Below, one piece after another: positions 11,891-23,610 of a stretch of DNA of 64,000 bases (within the stretch, counting starts at the first letter, position 1; each line of letters begins with the position of its first letter). Source of the DNA: Tenrec ecaudatus. Lineage: Eukaryota; Chordata; Mammalia; Afrosoricida; Tenrecidae. A program made the position numbers and the translations under genes. A model generated the notes under the pieces. The model was not told the DNA's origin. It did not search any database and saw only the letters and a program-made list of their open reading frames with translations. The DNA is taken from contig NC_134537.1 of assembly GCF_050624435.1 (NCBI RefSeq), positions 16,426,584 to 16,490,583 of the forward strand, in the 5' to 3' direction.

Positions 11891-13360
11891 GAGCGCTCAC
11901 TTGATCTCTGTTGGCATCAGTGACTGCTATGAATTCCCCATTGTTTATTGATGGTCAAGGACTATAGACAGCTTTCCAAAAATATGTGTGAGATGATTAG
12001 TAAGAAAGATCTATTGCTAAGTAGATTTTTATTTGTGGGTTATCTAGAGAATCCTGATGTGATTCCTTAAAAGAAAATAAAAGATAGAGGGAGGAAGCAT
12101 GCATTAATTACTTAAAGATATCACATTGAGTTAATCCTATCAGTCATTATTTTATGGGTTAGCTTCCTAGCAATAACATGTACTGTACTGCATAGAACTA
12201 TATCCTTGGAGAAAACTCAGTTCTTTCTCTAGATGACAGTCACTTGTATATTATATAAACCTTTATATACAGTATTAGAAACCCAAGCAATCTATCATAT
12301 TTGATCAAGACAAGCATAAATCATTTATTCATGATTTACCTTTTCTAACTTGATTCATCGATTCATCTCCAGACAAGACAAGGTCAGTATAAAAAAATGA
12401 TTAAGCTTCTTGCCCTTAGGAGAAAACGGCATAGCCAACAAATTCATCTTCACATCTGACCTCATGAATCTTGACACTAGAAATACTGGAAGAATAGAAA
12501 TAGCTCTTTTAGATGGCCTTCTGTTGAAGAGTGCAAATTGAATGGGGGCTCACTGAAGAAAATGAGGTCACTGTATCATAGCTATATTGGTCCACACAGC
12601 GGGACAACCTGAGTCACCTAGGAGGCAATTAGACTGTACTTATTTGTATTTATGTTCAGTATGTTTTCCAATGTCTGCCTTTTACACTATTTCTTCTACT
12701 TTCTAACTCGGTAGCACTCTATTCTTTTACACCTGCCTCTTTCTCAGTCCTGAAATAGTATTCAACTTAGATTATGCAAGGTAGAAAATAGAACAGATAG
12801 CACGTATTAAACCTCCCCATATGATGCCACCACTAGATGATGCCCAGAGAAACAATGGTAATAGCTTTATAATCCTAAGTACAAGAATCAGGATACCCTT
12901 GATTTCTTGATATCTCCTCTGGTTGCCATTCACTTTCTGCTGATATTTCAAATAGGAAAAAAACATGATATACTTGCATTTCCACATTCATAGCCAATGT
13001 CTTATATTAAATGTAAATATTTTTAAAAACATGATACTTAATTTTTCTGCTTAAACCACACCTAGGAAGCTCCATTGATTTTCCATGGAGTTCCAGTTAA
13101 TTTTCAAATTTCTCTGCATAAGACTACAAGACAGTTTAAAAACTGGCCTCAATTTACTTGGCTTCTACCTCCTTCTTCCTCTGGTTTTCTACTCTCTAGC
13201 TACATTGTTTCCTTTCTCTATACTTAAGTTCTCCTTTGCTTTAGTATTGTTAAGCAGACTGTTCTTCTTGCTCCAGTTGCTCAGGATACATTTGTATGAG
13301 CTGAAGTGTTGTTGTTTGTTCTTTTTTTTAAATGATAAACATACTGCCTTTCAAGATCAA
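11891..13360. other. unannotated AT-rich stretch
   Basis: I see no gene and no nameable repeat. Open frames (for example 12772-12987 minus and 13085-13366 plus) are hydrophobic low-complexity translations of AT-rich DNA without a likely start context. Confidence 0.45.
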
Positions 13361-13361
13361 G

Positions 13362-13945
13362 TGTGATAGGTAAATGTATTGTGCCAACCTGGCCAATGAA
13401 AACATATGGCATTAATTGAAGGCCAGAAAGATAAATGGCTTGGCCAGACTCGCCTTTCTTATCTCTTTCTCTTTGATCATCAGACCAGTGTGTGGCCGCC
13501 TTAGCTGGTTCTCTGCCTCAACTTGCGAACTACACTACTTGTAGGACACCCAACCTGTGGACTGTGTTGCTGTACTTTAAGGTTCCTTCAAGACCTGCTT
13601 TTTCATGCAACTGGTGTATACATCACTTGAGCTGAGGGCTGTTGGACGCTGTCATCTGGCTGACTGTTGGTGACCTGCCTTGCTGTTTGCTGCCTATAAC
13701 TGGATTGCCTGCATTGCTCTACAGAGGACTCTGCTGTCTGCTTCTTTGGCTTGCATCCAGTGGCCCTCGAGCCTTGAAGGACTGCCCGTGTATTAGTTGT
13801 CTCACAGAAGTGAGTTGCATTGAGCTATTTGTACTGCTCTATAGACTAATTATTTCTTATGTTTATATCTATCGATTTGTCTTTCTATCTATCTAAAATC
13901 ATAAGTGTCTTGGTCTTGTTTCTCCAGAGAACGCTGTCTAACACA
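13362..13945 (-). mobile_element. ERVL/MLT2-like solo LTR (family D), antisense
   Basis: Starts 'tgtgatagg' and ends 'tctccagagaacgctgtcta' then 'acaca' on the plus strand, so in sense orientation it opens TGTGTTAGACAGCG...TCTCTGGAGAAAC, like mammalian MLT2 LTRs. The flanks 'tcaag' (13357-13361) and 'acaag' (13946-13950) form an imperfect 5-bp duplication. A related but longer-diverged copy is at 49141-49665 ('ccaacctggc', 'attaattgaa'). Confidence 0.65.
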
Positions 13946-14049
13946 ACAAGCCTCACTTAAGTCTTTCCTGACCTAGCCTTACTCACAATAGAGGTATTTA
14001 CTTCCTCCTCTACTTCCACCGCTAGTATGATACAAAAAAAGGAAGAAGA

Positions 14050-14250
14050 AGAACGAGTTCACTGCCATAGATCCAGTTCTGACTAACAGGCAGGGCAGAG
14101 TAGAACTGTCCCTGTGTGTTTTTGAAGCAGTTATGTTTTACAGGAGAAAATGCCATCTTTCTCCCTTGAGGCTGGCAAGTGGTTTCGAACTGTGGTCCTT
14201 GCAGTTACCAGCTCAACAACCACTATGCCTCCAGGGCTCCTTATAATACA
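14050..14250 (-). repeat. AfroSINE-like copy, antisense
   Basis: The plus strand shows 'cactgccatagatccagttc', 'cagggcagagtagaactgtc', 'gtggtttcgaactgtggtcc', and 'caaccactatgcctccaggg', the antisense order of a complete SINE. Confidence 0.75.
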
Positions 14251-15465
14251 ACAAACCATGGATTTGACACTTCCTTGGGTATGTGCCCATGCTTTGTACT
14301 TTATACAGGAACAATTTCTAACTGACCTTTGAATTTGGCAAAACCATATCTGTATCTGTTACCCAGTGACAGTTAGAAACATGAATAAAGAAAAGAATGA
14401 GTGAACCATGAATTGTGGCCACACAGAGAAGTAGCCAATCAATTGATTCTCTGTACCCCTTGGTCCTGGAGTTCTCCTTCTTTCACACAATGGCTCCTTT
14501 CTAGCCTGTTCAGTTTTGCAGGTGGTTGTGGTGTTTCAGTCTTAGTATGGCCTCTCTCCCTGTTAACTGCTCTAACTGCTAAACTACCTAGGCAGTGTTT
14601 CCCAAACTTACTTAATCATAAACCTCAATGAGAGCTTATAAATATGGACATGCTATAGCCCAGCCTCAGACCTACGGGGTATGAAACTTCAGAGAATGGG
14701 CTAAGAGATCTGCATTTAGATGCATTTCCAGGATGATTCTGAAAAATAAGATAAATACAACCACACCTCCCTCCACCACCCCTCCTCCAGAAAGTTGCCA
14801 CTGAGTTCTTCTGATTCCTGGTGCACTTCATGCTTTGGAGTAGAACTGCAGAAAGTGAGGGTCAACAAAGCTGTCCCATGTGCTTGAACGTGATCGCTTC
14901 CTCTCACGGGGAATTTAGTCCGCAATGAACGGTTTGTCCTCTTCAGACTCAGAAAGAGGACTCTCACTTTGCTAGCTCACCTGTCCTTGGTTCCTCGGGC
15001 TTTGGGGGATGGGAAACCCTTCCAACGGAGCCTATACCTTTGCTATTCCTTCCTCCCTGAGCCAAGTCAAAACAGGCCTTTGTTTCACTGACTGCTGGCA
15101 GATGCTCTCTCAATTGCTGTTTCAGAGATGCTGCCCGGCTCACCCCGGAAAAGTGCTTCCTGTGGGCAATCTGAAGATGGAGTCTGAGGTGGTGTGGCAC
15201 CCATGAATTATGTGTTTCTCCTTACTCAGCCTGGACCCTGAAGATGCCTGGAATTCTGATAGGAAGCACAGACTGGGTATAGCCCAGTGTTAAAATGAAC
15301 TTATCTTAGAAGATGGAACAGGAAATAGTCCATCAATATTAGCTATTCATGATCTATCTATTGTAGGGAAGTCTGCATTCCCTTTGAAAGCATAGAACTA
15401 GGACACCTGCACTCTAAAGATTGCTAGCTTGCAACTCCCCTCTCTCCCATGGGGTCACTTCGGAG
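14251..15465. other. unannotated stretch
   Basis: Moderate GC, with several short overlapping open frames on both strands (14401-15206). None has recognisable domains and no splice-bounded exon stands out, so I call no gene. Confidence 0.4.
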
Positions 15466-15467
15466 GC

Positions 15468-15637
15468 AGAGTCATCCATAGGAAAGACTGGAGCCCCGCC
15501 TGTGCATTTCCCAGACTGTAACTCTTGCTGGGAGTAGGGAGCCTTGTCCTTCTCCTATGGGAAGCTGGTGGTTTTTCCTGGAAACCTTACAGGTAGCTAC
15601 CCAATGAGTAGCCAACTACGCCACTAGGGCCCCTACT
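15468..15637 (-). repeat. AfroSINE-like copy, diverged, antisense
   Basis: Ends on the plus strand with 'gtagccaactacgccactag' and 'ggcccc', the reverse complement of the SINE tRNA head. The upstream body is poorly conserved. It abuts the family A element beginning at about 15643. Confidence 0.5.
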
Positions 15638-15642
15638 TTTTA

Positions 15643-16013
15643 AAATGTAATTTTTATTTTTTAAATTGTTTTATTAGGGGCTCATACAACTCATCACAAT
15701 TCAAACATCAATTGTGTAAAGTACATTTGTGCATTCATTGCCCTCATCATTCTCAAAACATTTCCTCTCTACTTAAGCCCTTGACATCAGCTCCTCGTTT
15801 TTACCTCTCTCCCTGCTCCTCCCTCCTTCATGAACCCTTGATAATTTATAAATTATTATTTTGGCACGTCTTGTACTGTCCAACGTCTCCCTTCACCCAC
15901 TTTTCTGTTGTCCGTCTCCCAGGGAGGAGGTTATATGTAGATCCTTATAATCGGTTCCCCCTTTCCACCCCACCCTCCCAGTATCACCACTCTCACCACT
16001 GGTCCTGAAGGGA
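15643..16013 (-). mobile_element. L1-related family A element, 5'-truncated, antisense
   Basis: Opens with a T-rich tail complement and 'tgttttattaggggctcata', then 'cattctcaaaacatttcctc', 'tcatgaacccttgataattt', 'ccacttttctgttgtccgtc', and ends near 'accactggtcctgaaggga'. Only the 3' 370 bases are present. The derived open frame at 15712 is not a gene. Confidence 0.8.
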
Positions 16014-18080
16014 TTCCTAAACAGGCAAAACATTATACTTATTATCCTAAAGTCTGCTTAATGAATTTTATTTTAACTAATTAAAATGTTACAGATATAT
16101 AGATATTTTCTAACAGAAACGAGGCTTTTAAATTGTAACATTAAAGTGGCATTGGGCATAAATTTCTTTGGATGATCTGATAGTCAGAACACTTCTTGAA
16201 CAGAATTTTCATGAACGCTTAGTGTTACTAATGGTTATCAGCTAGCTATTTCCATGAAGCAATCTACCTCAAACATGAGCAACTGACAGCAATTGTGATG
16301 TATTGTTTCTCATGGATCTGGACAGTGAGTGGGCAGTCTGGTTTGGATCAAAGTTGGATGATCTCAGCGAGCAAGCTCACATCTTCGTAGGCATCTGAAA
16401 GGTAGTCTTAAGTGCTCTAGGACCGTCGCAGTTAAAATGGCTTGTGCTATTTTACAGGAAGTTATTCAATGTTTGTCCTTTTCCAGGTGGCACAAGTACA
16501 AGAGAGAACTGAAATAAATCTGTCAAACCTCTTGATCTATTTTTGGAACAAGGTCAATTTGGCCATTTGTAAGGGGTCAGTGTAAGCTACACCTGTAGCC
16601 TTATTCTACGGCTTAAGAACAGGGGTTTTGACCAGTTGATAGGAGTTGCTGCAAAGTCTGACTGGAAAGAATTCAGAGAGATCCGTAATCGAGATCATCA
16701 ATGCAAGCCACCTGTCATGTAACTGTGGCAAACGATGCCCATTATCAAGGTCTCCTAAAAATGTATACCTGTTACAAGGCAGCTCAGGAATTGCTTAGCA
16801 TTGTGTGAAGGTAGATCTACTTATGACATGAAATCTCTATGAGTGAAAATGACTGATGACTGTGTCCTTCTGATCTCTTCATCATGGTTATTAACTAGAG
16901 TCTGTAAGCGTTTTCTTTAGGCCCTTCATGTGTCATCATTTAATATTTTCTTTTTATTCTCGTGAGAGTAGTGAAGGAAAGCCCTGTCACAGCGCGGTTA
17001 TGCTCTAGGCTGTTCATCACCCACACAGTCAGTCCAGGCGAGGAAGGGCTGATAACCCGTTCCCGGGGAAGTCGGGGCCAGTTCTTCTCAGGGAGAGAGT
17101 TGGTCGGAGGCAGCCTTAGTTGATAGCAACGAAAGGCGGCCATGAGAATGGGCAATCTACTTTAGCATTAGCCCTTAACCAATGTTTTCCATCCAATCTT
17201 TGGCTGCTGTTGTAAAATCAAGAGATTTTGCTACTTGTAAACAACAGACACGTGTCCTAGGCAATGTAAATGCAAAAATAATAAAAATAATAAAATGTAA
17301 TAATATCAGCGCCTTCATAGAACTGACAAGACTGTGGTCAAGCGAAGTTATAGAAAGTAAGAGCCGAAAGGAATGTTACGGAAAGAGCTAAGCAATAGAG
17401 AACGAACAAGAATACTCCTTCAGAAGCAGCCTCTGATCACACTGGTCAACGTCGTAACTTTTGGACTCTGTGCTGGTTTCAGAAGAACACTTAGCTTTCA
17501 GAACCTTGAGGAAATAAATGTCTTGTTTTTAAGGCCACACACTTTGTGGTATTTTGGCACAGCATTACCAGAAACCTAAGGTGCACTACCTGACATATAT
17601 AGGTCATGCTAAGTCACTGGGGATGCTTTCAGAACCTATTGTAATATTGCTGTCGGAATGAAGGCATTTAAGTCTACTTTAAGAATATTAGGAATGAAGT
17701 TTTCCCCAGAGCTAAAGATTTGAAATAACATTGAGGAAAAATAGTAAAGGTGTAGGTAGGCTCCAGGTAACTGGGTAATTCATTTGGCATTTATAATTGG
17801 ATAGAAAAACAAAACAAAATAATATAGAATTCAAAAACTGCATAACTATTTCCCAGGATTCTGTTCATTGGGAAGCAAACTCTGGAATAGCAGCTGCAAT
17901 TGGATGCATTCACTGATTAAGAACTATAATCTGTTGTTTTATTTCATGACACACCCAACGTTTATACTCAGCCAAAAATCTCAGTTAAAGGGAAGTGATG
18001 GAAATCATTCTTTCGCCATAAGTCAATCATGAAAGGGATCATTTCCAGGGAAAGAGCAGCATGCTCTGTAAAGTAGAAGG
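16014..18080. other. mostly unannotated; old LTR trace near 17440-17580
   Basis: At 17507-17580 'gaaataaatgtcttgtt' followed by 'cacacactttgtggtatttt' and 'ggcacagc' resembles the 3' end of MaLR LTRs. Around 16940-17160 the sequence is unusually CpG-rich for the region (several 'cg' within 'agcgcggttatg', 'cccgttcccggggaagtcgg'). I can name no gene for it. Confidence 0.35.
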
Positions 18081-18084
18081 GCAT

Positions 18085-18280
18085 AAAGAGGAAGGTGTCT
18101 ACGGATTGGTTTGATACCATGGCTGCAAAAATGGGCTCCAGCACAGCGATTGGGAGGATGGTGCAGTTTCCGTCTCTTCTGCACGGGGTCGCTGTGAATC
18201 GGAGCCTAGGAGCTGGAGTGAATCTTTACGTGGTGAAACCAATGGCTGTTCTGGGGCACCTAACAACAACAATCTCAAAT
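18085..18280 (+). mobile_element. RTE-type LINE 3' end
   Basis: Sense 3' end: 'gataccatggctgcaaaaat', 'gggaggatggtgcag', 'gggtcgctgtgaatcgg', and the terminal 'gggcacctaacaacaacaat' with the family's ACA-rich tail. An extra block of about 45 bases sits between the 'gaatcgg' and 'gggcacc' motifs. Confidence 0.75.
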
Positions 18281-19660
18281 TTAGAAAGCACAATTACTGT
18301 GAATTTTTATTTCCTTTTAATAGGAAAGAATATGCTCCCTGATGTTTTCTAACAAGTACCTCCTTCATTTCATCATTCCATCATTTTTTCCTAACTGCGG
18401 GACTCAAAATGCAAATTTTAGGAGTGTCAAGAGATGATGATTCAGGCTACCAGAGGAAGCCTGAAATGCAGGCCTTGTTCCTTCTCTGTCCTTGTCGCCC
18501 CCGCAGAAGATTTCAGGTGAGAGATTTCAAGACCTCCCATGTGCATCCCTTGAGGGTCTACCTGCACCCTCTAGGACATGGGGGAGCTCGCTCTGCAGGC
18601 TTTTGAACTGCTGCCGTCCACTTATGTGGGTGGGAAATGTAAGGCAGTTTGGGCAAGGGAAAGAAAGAAGGCAAAGGTAGAACACAGTTGAAAAGTTTGT
18701 TTCAGATCTCCCAAGTGCAGTTAACTGGGTCCCTAGGTGGGGCCTGAGAAGTGGAAGCCCCTGGGAGGGAGGGGAATACAGAGAAAGGGACAGGAGCATC
18801 TGACTTCCTAGGCGGGGTTCAAGGGTCCCCAGTTGGGGGCCTGCGAAGTCGCGCTGCCTGGGATTGGGGGGGGGGGGTTATACACTGGTCTGAGGTAAAG
18901 ACGATGGAGGAATTCTCCATTGCGGTTTAGCTGTTTTGCAAGGTGGGCAGTTAGTTACACAGTGACAATGTAAATACGGAGCAATTCTTATCAGGGCGTA
19001 AAGGCCATCATCAGGAGCTGTACTGAACTGTGTGCACGGTCCTCGGGGTATTCCTGCCCTTCCAACCCCACCAGTCCCCCAACTGTTTCTGCCCACCAGG
19101 ACTTTCTTGTATTGTTCCCTTCACCAGCGCCTCCTGCTCAAATGACCCAGTATCTTGCCTAATCATTCCTTTCTTTATGCTGGGGAAACAATTAAAACAA
19201 GCTTTCATGTTCCACGGTGTCAATATTTCAAATTCCTCATTTAGCCTCTACTAGGGCCCACTCTGGGGCAGGGGGTTGGGGAGGATCATTGGGGCATTCG
19301 AGGCATCCAGGAAAGTTATGCTAGTTCACAGCTAGTAAACATTAACGTGTGCTTTGGCCATTTCCTGTCTCCTATTAGAAAGCTTCTTTAAGAAATATAG
19401 AAGGAAAATTAAACAAGCATATGTCTTGATGTAATTTCAGAACATGTTCCCAGAGTGTGTGCTGCCTTTGTTCCTTTGTTCCTAAGACCTTTGTTTTGAT
19501 TTTTCTGAACTCACTCAATATGCAAATAGTATGAGTGACTGTAATATTGTGATTCAAATGAGGTCTCTTTGAAGAAAACTAGTTGTGGTGTTGTTTCACC
19601 ACTGGTGTGTGCACGTGCCCACATGCTGGAACTTGGGACAGACACTTTGTTTTGTTTTCT
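18281..19660. other. unannotated stretch with a G run
   Basis: Contains a G homopolymer of about 12 bases at 18866-18877. Moderate GC between 18400 and 19150, with open frames on both strands that I cannot relate to any protein family. Confidence 0.4.
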
Positions 19661-19775
19661 TTAAATACTGTTATTGGGGGCTCTTACATCTCTATCACAG
19701 TCCATATATTTGTCCAGTGTGTCAAGCTCCTTTGCACATACGCCGCTATCATCATTTTCAAAACAGACTCTTCCT

Positions 19776-19955
19776 AGTGTCTGGGGTCTTAAAGGCTTGA
19801 AGGTGAACAAGCGGCCATCTAGCTCAGAAGCAAGAAAGCCCACATGGAAGAAGCACACCGGCCAGTGCGATCACGAGGTGCCCAAGGGGCCAGGTATAAG
19901 GCATCATGCAAAAAAAAAAGATATATGTGTGTATATGTATATGTATATATGTGTG

Positions 19956-20001
<46 letters not shown>

Positions 20002-20664
20002 CACACACACACACACACACACCATATTGAATGAAGGGGGAAGTGCAGAGTGGAGACCCAAAGCCCAAGTGTCGGCCAATGGAGATCCCCTCACAGAGGG
20101 GTTCAGGAGAGGAGATGGGTCAATTAGGGTGCGAGGTAGTACCGATAAAGAACACAGCTTTCCCCCAGATCCTGGATGCTTCCTCCCCCCAACTACCATC
20201 ATCCAAATTCTACCTTGCAGGGCTGGATAGGGCAGAGGTTGTACACTGGTACATATGAGGGCTGGAGGCACAGGGAATCTAGGGTGGATGATGCCTTCAG
20301 GACCAAGAGTGTGAGGGGCGATGCTGGGAGAGTGGAGGGCGAGTGGGCTGGAAAGGGGGAACTGATTACAAGGATCCACATGTGACCTCCTGCTGGGAGA
20401 GGGACGGCAGGGAAGGGAGACTCCGGATAGGGCAAGATATGACAAAATAACGATGTATAAATTACCAAGGGCACATGAGGGAGGGGGGAGCGGGGAGGGA
20501 GGGGAAAAAAAAAAGAGGACCCGATGCAAAGGGCTTAAGTGGAGAGCAAATGCTTTGAGAATGATTGGGGCAGGGAATGTATGGATGTGCTTTATACAAT
20601 TGATGTATGTATATGTAAGGATTGTGATAAGAGTTGTATGAGCCCCTAATAAATTGTTTTTAAA
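19776..20664 (+). mobile_element. L1-related family A element, inner nested copy
   Basis: Sense copy from 'agtgtctggggtcttaaagg' to the tail 'gattgtgataagagttgtat' and 'gagcccctaataaa', followed by an A tail. It is bounded by 16-bp duplications at 19760-19775 and 20665-20680 that match at 15 of 16 positions and start with AAAA, as expected of L1 endonuclease cutting. A microsatellite at 19915-20021 has expanded inside it. The 323-codon minus-strand open frame over this element is repeat-derived. Confidence 0.8.
19915..20021. repeat. compound (TA)n/(TG)n/(CA)n microsatellite
   Basis: An A run, then 'atatgtgtgtatatgtat' type units, a pure AT stretch, and a CA stretch of about ten units. It produces long spurious open frames rich in His/Thr or Tyr/Ile. 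Confidence 0.9.
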
Positions 20665-21175
20665 AAAACAGTCTCTTCCTACTTGGGCCCCTGATATCAG
20701 CTCCCCATTTCTTCCTCTTCCCTTCCCTGCCCACCCTTCTGAATAGACCCTTGATAAGTTATAGATTATTATTTCCATATCATCCTCCATCGCTCCTCAC
20801 TCACTTTTCCATTATTTGTCCCCCTAGGAGGTGGTTATAGGCTGATCCTTGTGATCAATTCTCCCTCCTCCCCCCACCCTTCTCTAATCCTCATGGAGAC
20901 CCAGGGGGCCATGGAGTGGCGACCCAGTGCCCATCTGTAGACAATTGGACATCCCCTACACAAAAGGGTCACAGGGAAGAGATGAGCCAGTCAGGGTGCA
21001 GTATAGCACTGATGAAACAACTATCCTCTAGTTCTTTAGTGCTTCATTCACCCACTATCACGATCTCAATTATACCTTACAAATTGGATTAGACCAGAGC
21101 ATGTACACTGCTACAGGGAATCCAGGATAGATAACCCCCTCAGAGCCAACAATGAGAGTAGAGATACCAGGGACA

Positions 21176-22419
21176 AACACTGTTAATGGTCACCCACAAT
21201 CCAGGCCCTCTTTCCCCTGAAACCACAGAGGAAGCATTCTCCAAGCTTTTCCTACAATTGCTTATAACCATGTCGTTGAGTTGTAGTTTCTGATTGTTAC
21301 TAAAATCTCTCAAATATACTCTTTCTTGTTCTTTTTCCTTCCAGGTCAACTCAGAGTCCCCCATGGTAGTGGTATGTTGAAGATGGAAACCCAATTTAGA
21401 ATACTACTTGGGCAAGAAATATATTTCTATGGTACTTAGCCATTACATGTTTGGCTATCTACTTGAATATAACTTTGGTGTGTGTGTGTGTGTGTGTGTC
21501 TCTGTGTGTGTGTGTGCCTGTGTTTGCTTAACACAATTTTTATGTGTTGACCATGTATTGTGATCTTAAGATGCTTCATAATTAAATAGCTACTGAAATA
21601 CCCTGATGTTTATTAATTAACCAGCAGAATTTAGCTTCTATATTTTCCCTCTTAGGCTTAACTACCTTTGTGTTGGTTCCCACCCCCACCCCCACCCCTC
21701 CCAGCCCAGGGTGACTTATTTTGAAATTATTAATGTGGGGCCACACATCCACACCCTACCAGCTGCATACGCTGGTGAAGTACCCTAAGGCTCATTACTA
21801 ACCTGCTGACTCTCACGCTTCTGTATTTTTCCATTGCTTAAGCTTGCTATTTCTGCATTGGTTTTCCCCTCCCAGAGCCAACAGATTAACATTTTGGTAG
21901 GCTGCTGCCCAGGCCTATAATGTATACCAGCAGGAAGTCCCCTAGATGGTCAAACGTGCAGTTGCGATTGGACGCAAAAAGTCATCCTGCCCCCACGTGG
22001 TTTGTTGCTTTATAAACCGGAGTTGCAGTCATTCTAGCTGACGCTAGGCCACTGGCTCCAATCAAGCTTTTCAACTGATCCCTTTCGGCATGACCCTGAT
22101 TAATCTCAAGACCCGGATAGAACACTGCCACCAAAGATCTCAGACCACTTAAAATTTCACATTATTTAATTACGTGCTTCATTTCATGCTAATTTTGCCT
22201 CTGATTCCTATTAGGGAACCATTTTCAATGCATTTTTCCCCAACTACCAAAGAAATAAAAGTAACAGTTTATAGTACTTCTCAATGAGTCTTACATGTTC
22301 TACATTCTTTTCTGAGTTATCTTGGGGAACAAAGGAAACAGAGATTTTTTTTAAAAAGTAGATCATAATGATACATATTCACCAGCATTTCTAACTACTA
22401 AATCCTTGAATTCCATTCT
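21176..22419. other. unannotated, with a (GT)n tract and a C-rich tract
   Basis: A (GT)n microsatellite is at 21478-21523 and a (CCCCCA)n-like tract at about 21680-21700. From 21700 to 22110 there is a moderate-GC block with 'gctttataaaccggag' at about 22009, which could be a TATA-like element of an unrecognised LTR or promoter. No gene called. Confidence 0.4.
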
Positions 22420-22880
22420 TGTGGCAGTTGAATAATCTACTGTCAACTTGCTAAGGGGTGGAGTCTAGCCTGTCAATTGGGTCTCAGCTTGATGACCTCA
22501 TTAGGAAGCGTAAAGTAGATAAAATTCACTGAAGGGCAGACACACTCTCTCTGATTCACATTTCTGCTGATAAGTCAGATGTTCTATGCTGATGGAGCTA
22601 GACCCCTGGGCTGGAGAAGCAACCTGGAGACCCCCGCCAGACTTTCTGCCCACTGCTCATCCATCTTTCTTCCTGCATTAGGCATCATTACATGTGCTGC
22701 GTCAGTCTGAAGAATTTATAGACTGGTAACAGATATAGGGATGAATATCAGATTTATGTACTTGACCTGGCCTGGGCTGAGATGTTTTCTTAATGTACAA
22801 TTGCTCTTAGATATAAAGTTCTGTCTTACACATATATGATTGTCACTATATTTGTTTTCTAGTCAACCCAGACTAACACA
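22420..22880 (-). mobile_element. ERVL/MLT2-like solo LTR (family C), antisense
   Basis: The plus strand runs from 'tgtggcagttgaataatct' to 'acccagactaacaca', the reverse complement of TGTGTTAGTC...CCACA. Internal family blocks: 'aaggggtggagtctagcc', 'ctgggctggagaagcaacc', 'gaatttatagactggtaaca'. Flanks 'attct' and 'attat' agree at 4 of 5 bases. Shorter than other copies because of internal loss. Confidence 0.7.
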
Positions 22881-23014
22881 ATTATATTAAGAAAATTATT
22901 CTATCTCAACTTCATCTAATGTGTGCTGCTATTTGGATCAGGTTTGTTCAGATAATTGAAGTTTATCTAGCTATTACAACTATCACTCATATTCTAACAT
23001 ATTCTCAAACCCAT

Positions 23015-23135
23015 ACGGCACTCGAAGCACTCACTAGAAAATGCCAAGACATTTGGAAGACAAACAACGGGAGAGGTTGGGCCAAACAATGGGAGAGGTT
23101 CCTACCTGTGACCATGTCTAAGAAAAATGGCCTAT
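23015..23135 (+). mobile_element. RTE-type LINE fragment
   Basis: 'ctcgaagcactcactagaaa' plus 'atgccaagacatttggaaga' corresponds to the RTE ORF just upstream of the RT core. Short, truncated at both ends. Confidence 0.55.
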
Positions 23136-23164
23136 GATAACTAAGAAATATAGAACACGAACAT

Positions 23165-23610
23165 TGTGTTAGACTGGGTTTTTAGATAAATAAAACCAGT
23201 GACACTCATATAATAAAGAACTTGGTATCAAGAAAGAACTTTTTATGAAAGAAGTAGCTCAGCCCATCTGGCCTCAATCCGATGCTGCCTAGAGAACCCT
23301 CTGATTCACACAGCTGCTGGCAGCTGGATCAGGAAAGTAAACCAGGAAGTTGGGAGATCAAAGGCCAGTGGGTTCAGAGTTATGTGGATCCAACAGCGAG
23401 AGGGACATGACAGGGCATGTACAGTTCCCAGGGTTGCCAGGCCATGTGGGATGCTGGCCCATGAAGCTAGGCACAAGATCCAAACATCAGAAAAGAGAAA
23501 GGTGACAAAGAGACCAACTGTCCTCAGCATCTCTTACAAAAAGGTCTTATAGCCAAGGACATGTTATTAGGCTGTCTCATTGGGAGGAGAATTTTCAGAA
23601 ATTTTAAGAC
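23165..23610 (+). mobile_element. MLT2-like LTR (family E)
   Basis: Starts 'tgtgttagactgggttttt', then 'aaaaccagtgacactcatat', resembling the 5' head of ERVL/MLT2 LTRs. A shorter relative is at 56172-56352 ('aaaaccagtgacacttgtag', 'atcaagaaatagctc'). The 3' boundary is uncertain. Confidence 0.5.

Larger units (their letters stand above)
19662..21175 (-). mobile_element. L1-related family A element, twin-primed and hosting a second copy
   Basis: Outer copy. Its 3' part is antisense on the plus strand at 19662-19775 and 20681-20885, split by another family A copy. Its 5' part (about 20890-21175, 'gcccatctgtagacaattgg', 'gccagtcagggtgcagtata') lies in the opposite orientation. The two parts abut in element order: the 5' part ends where the 3' part begins. 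That is the layout left by twin priming during L1-type insertion. Confidence 0.65.
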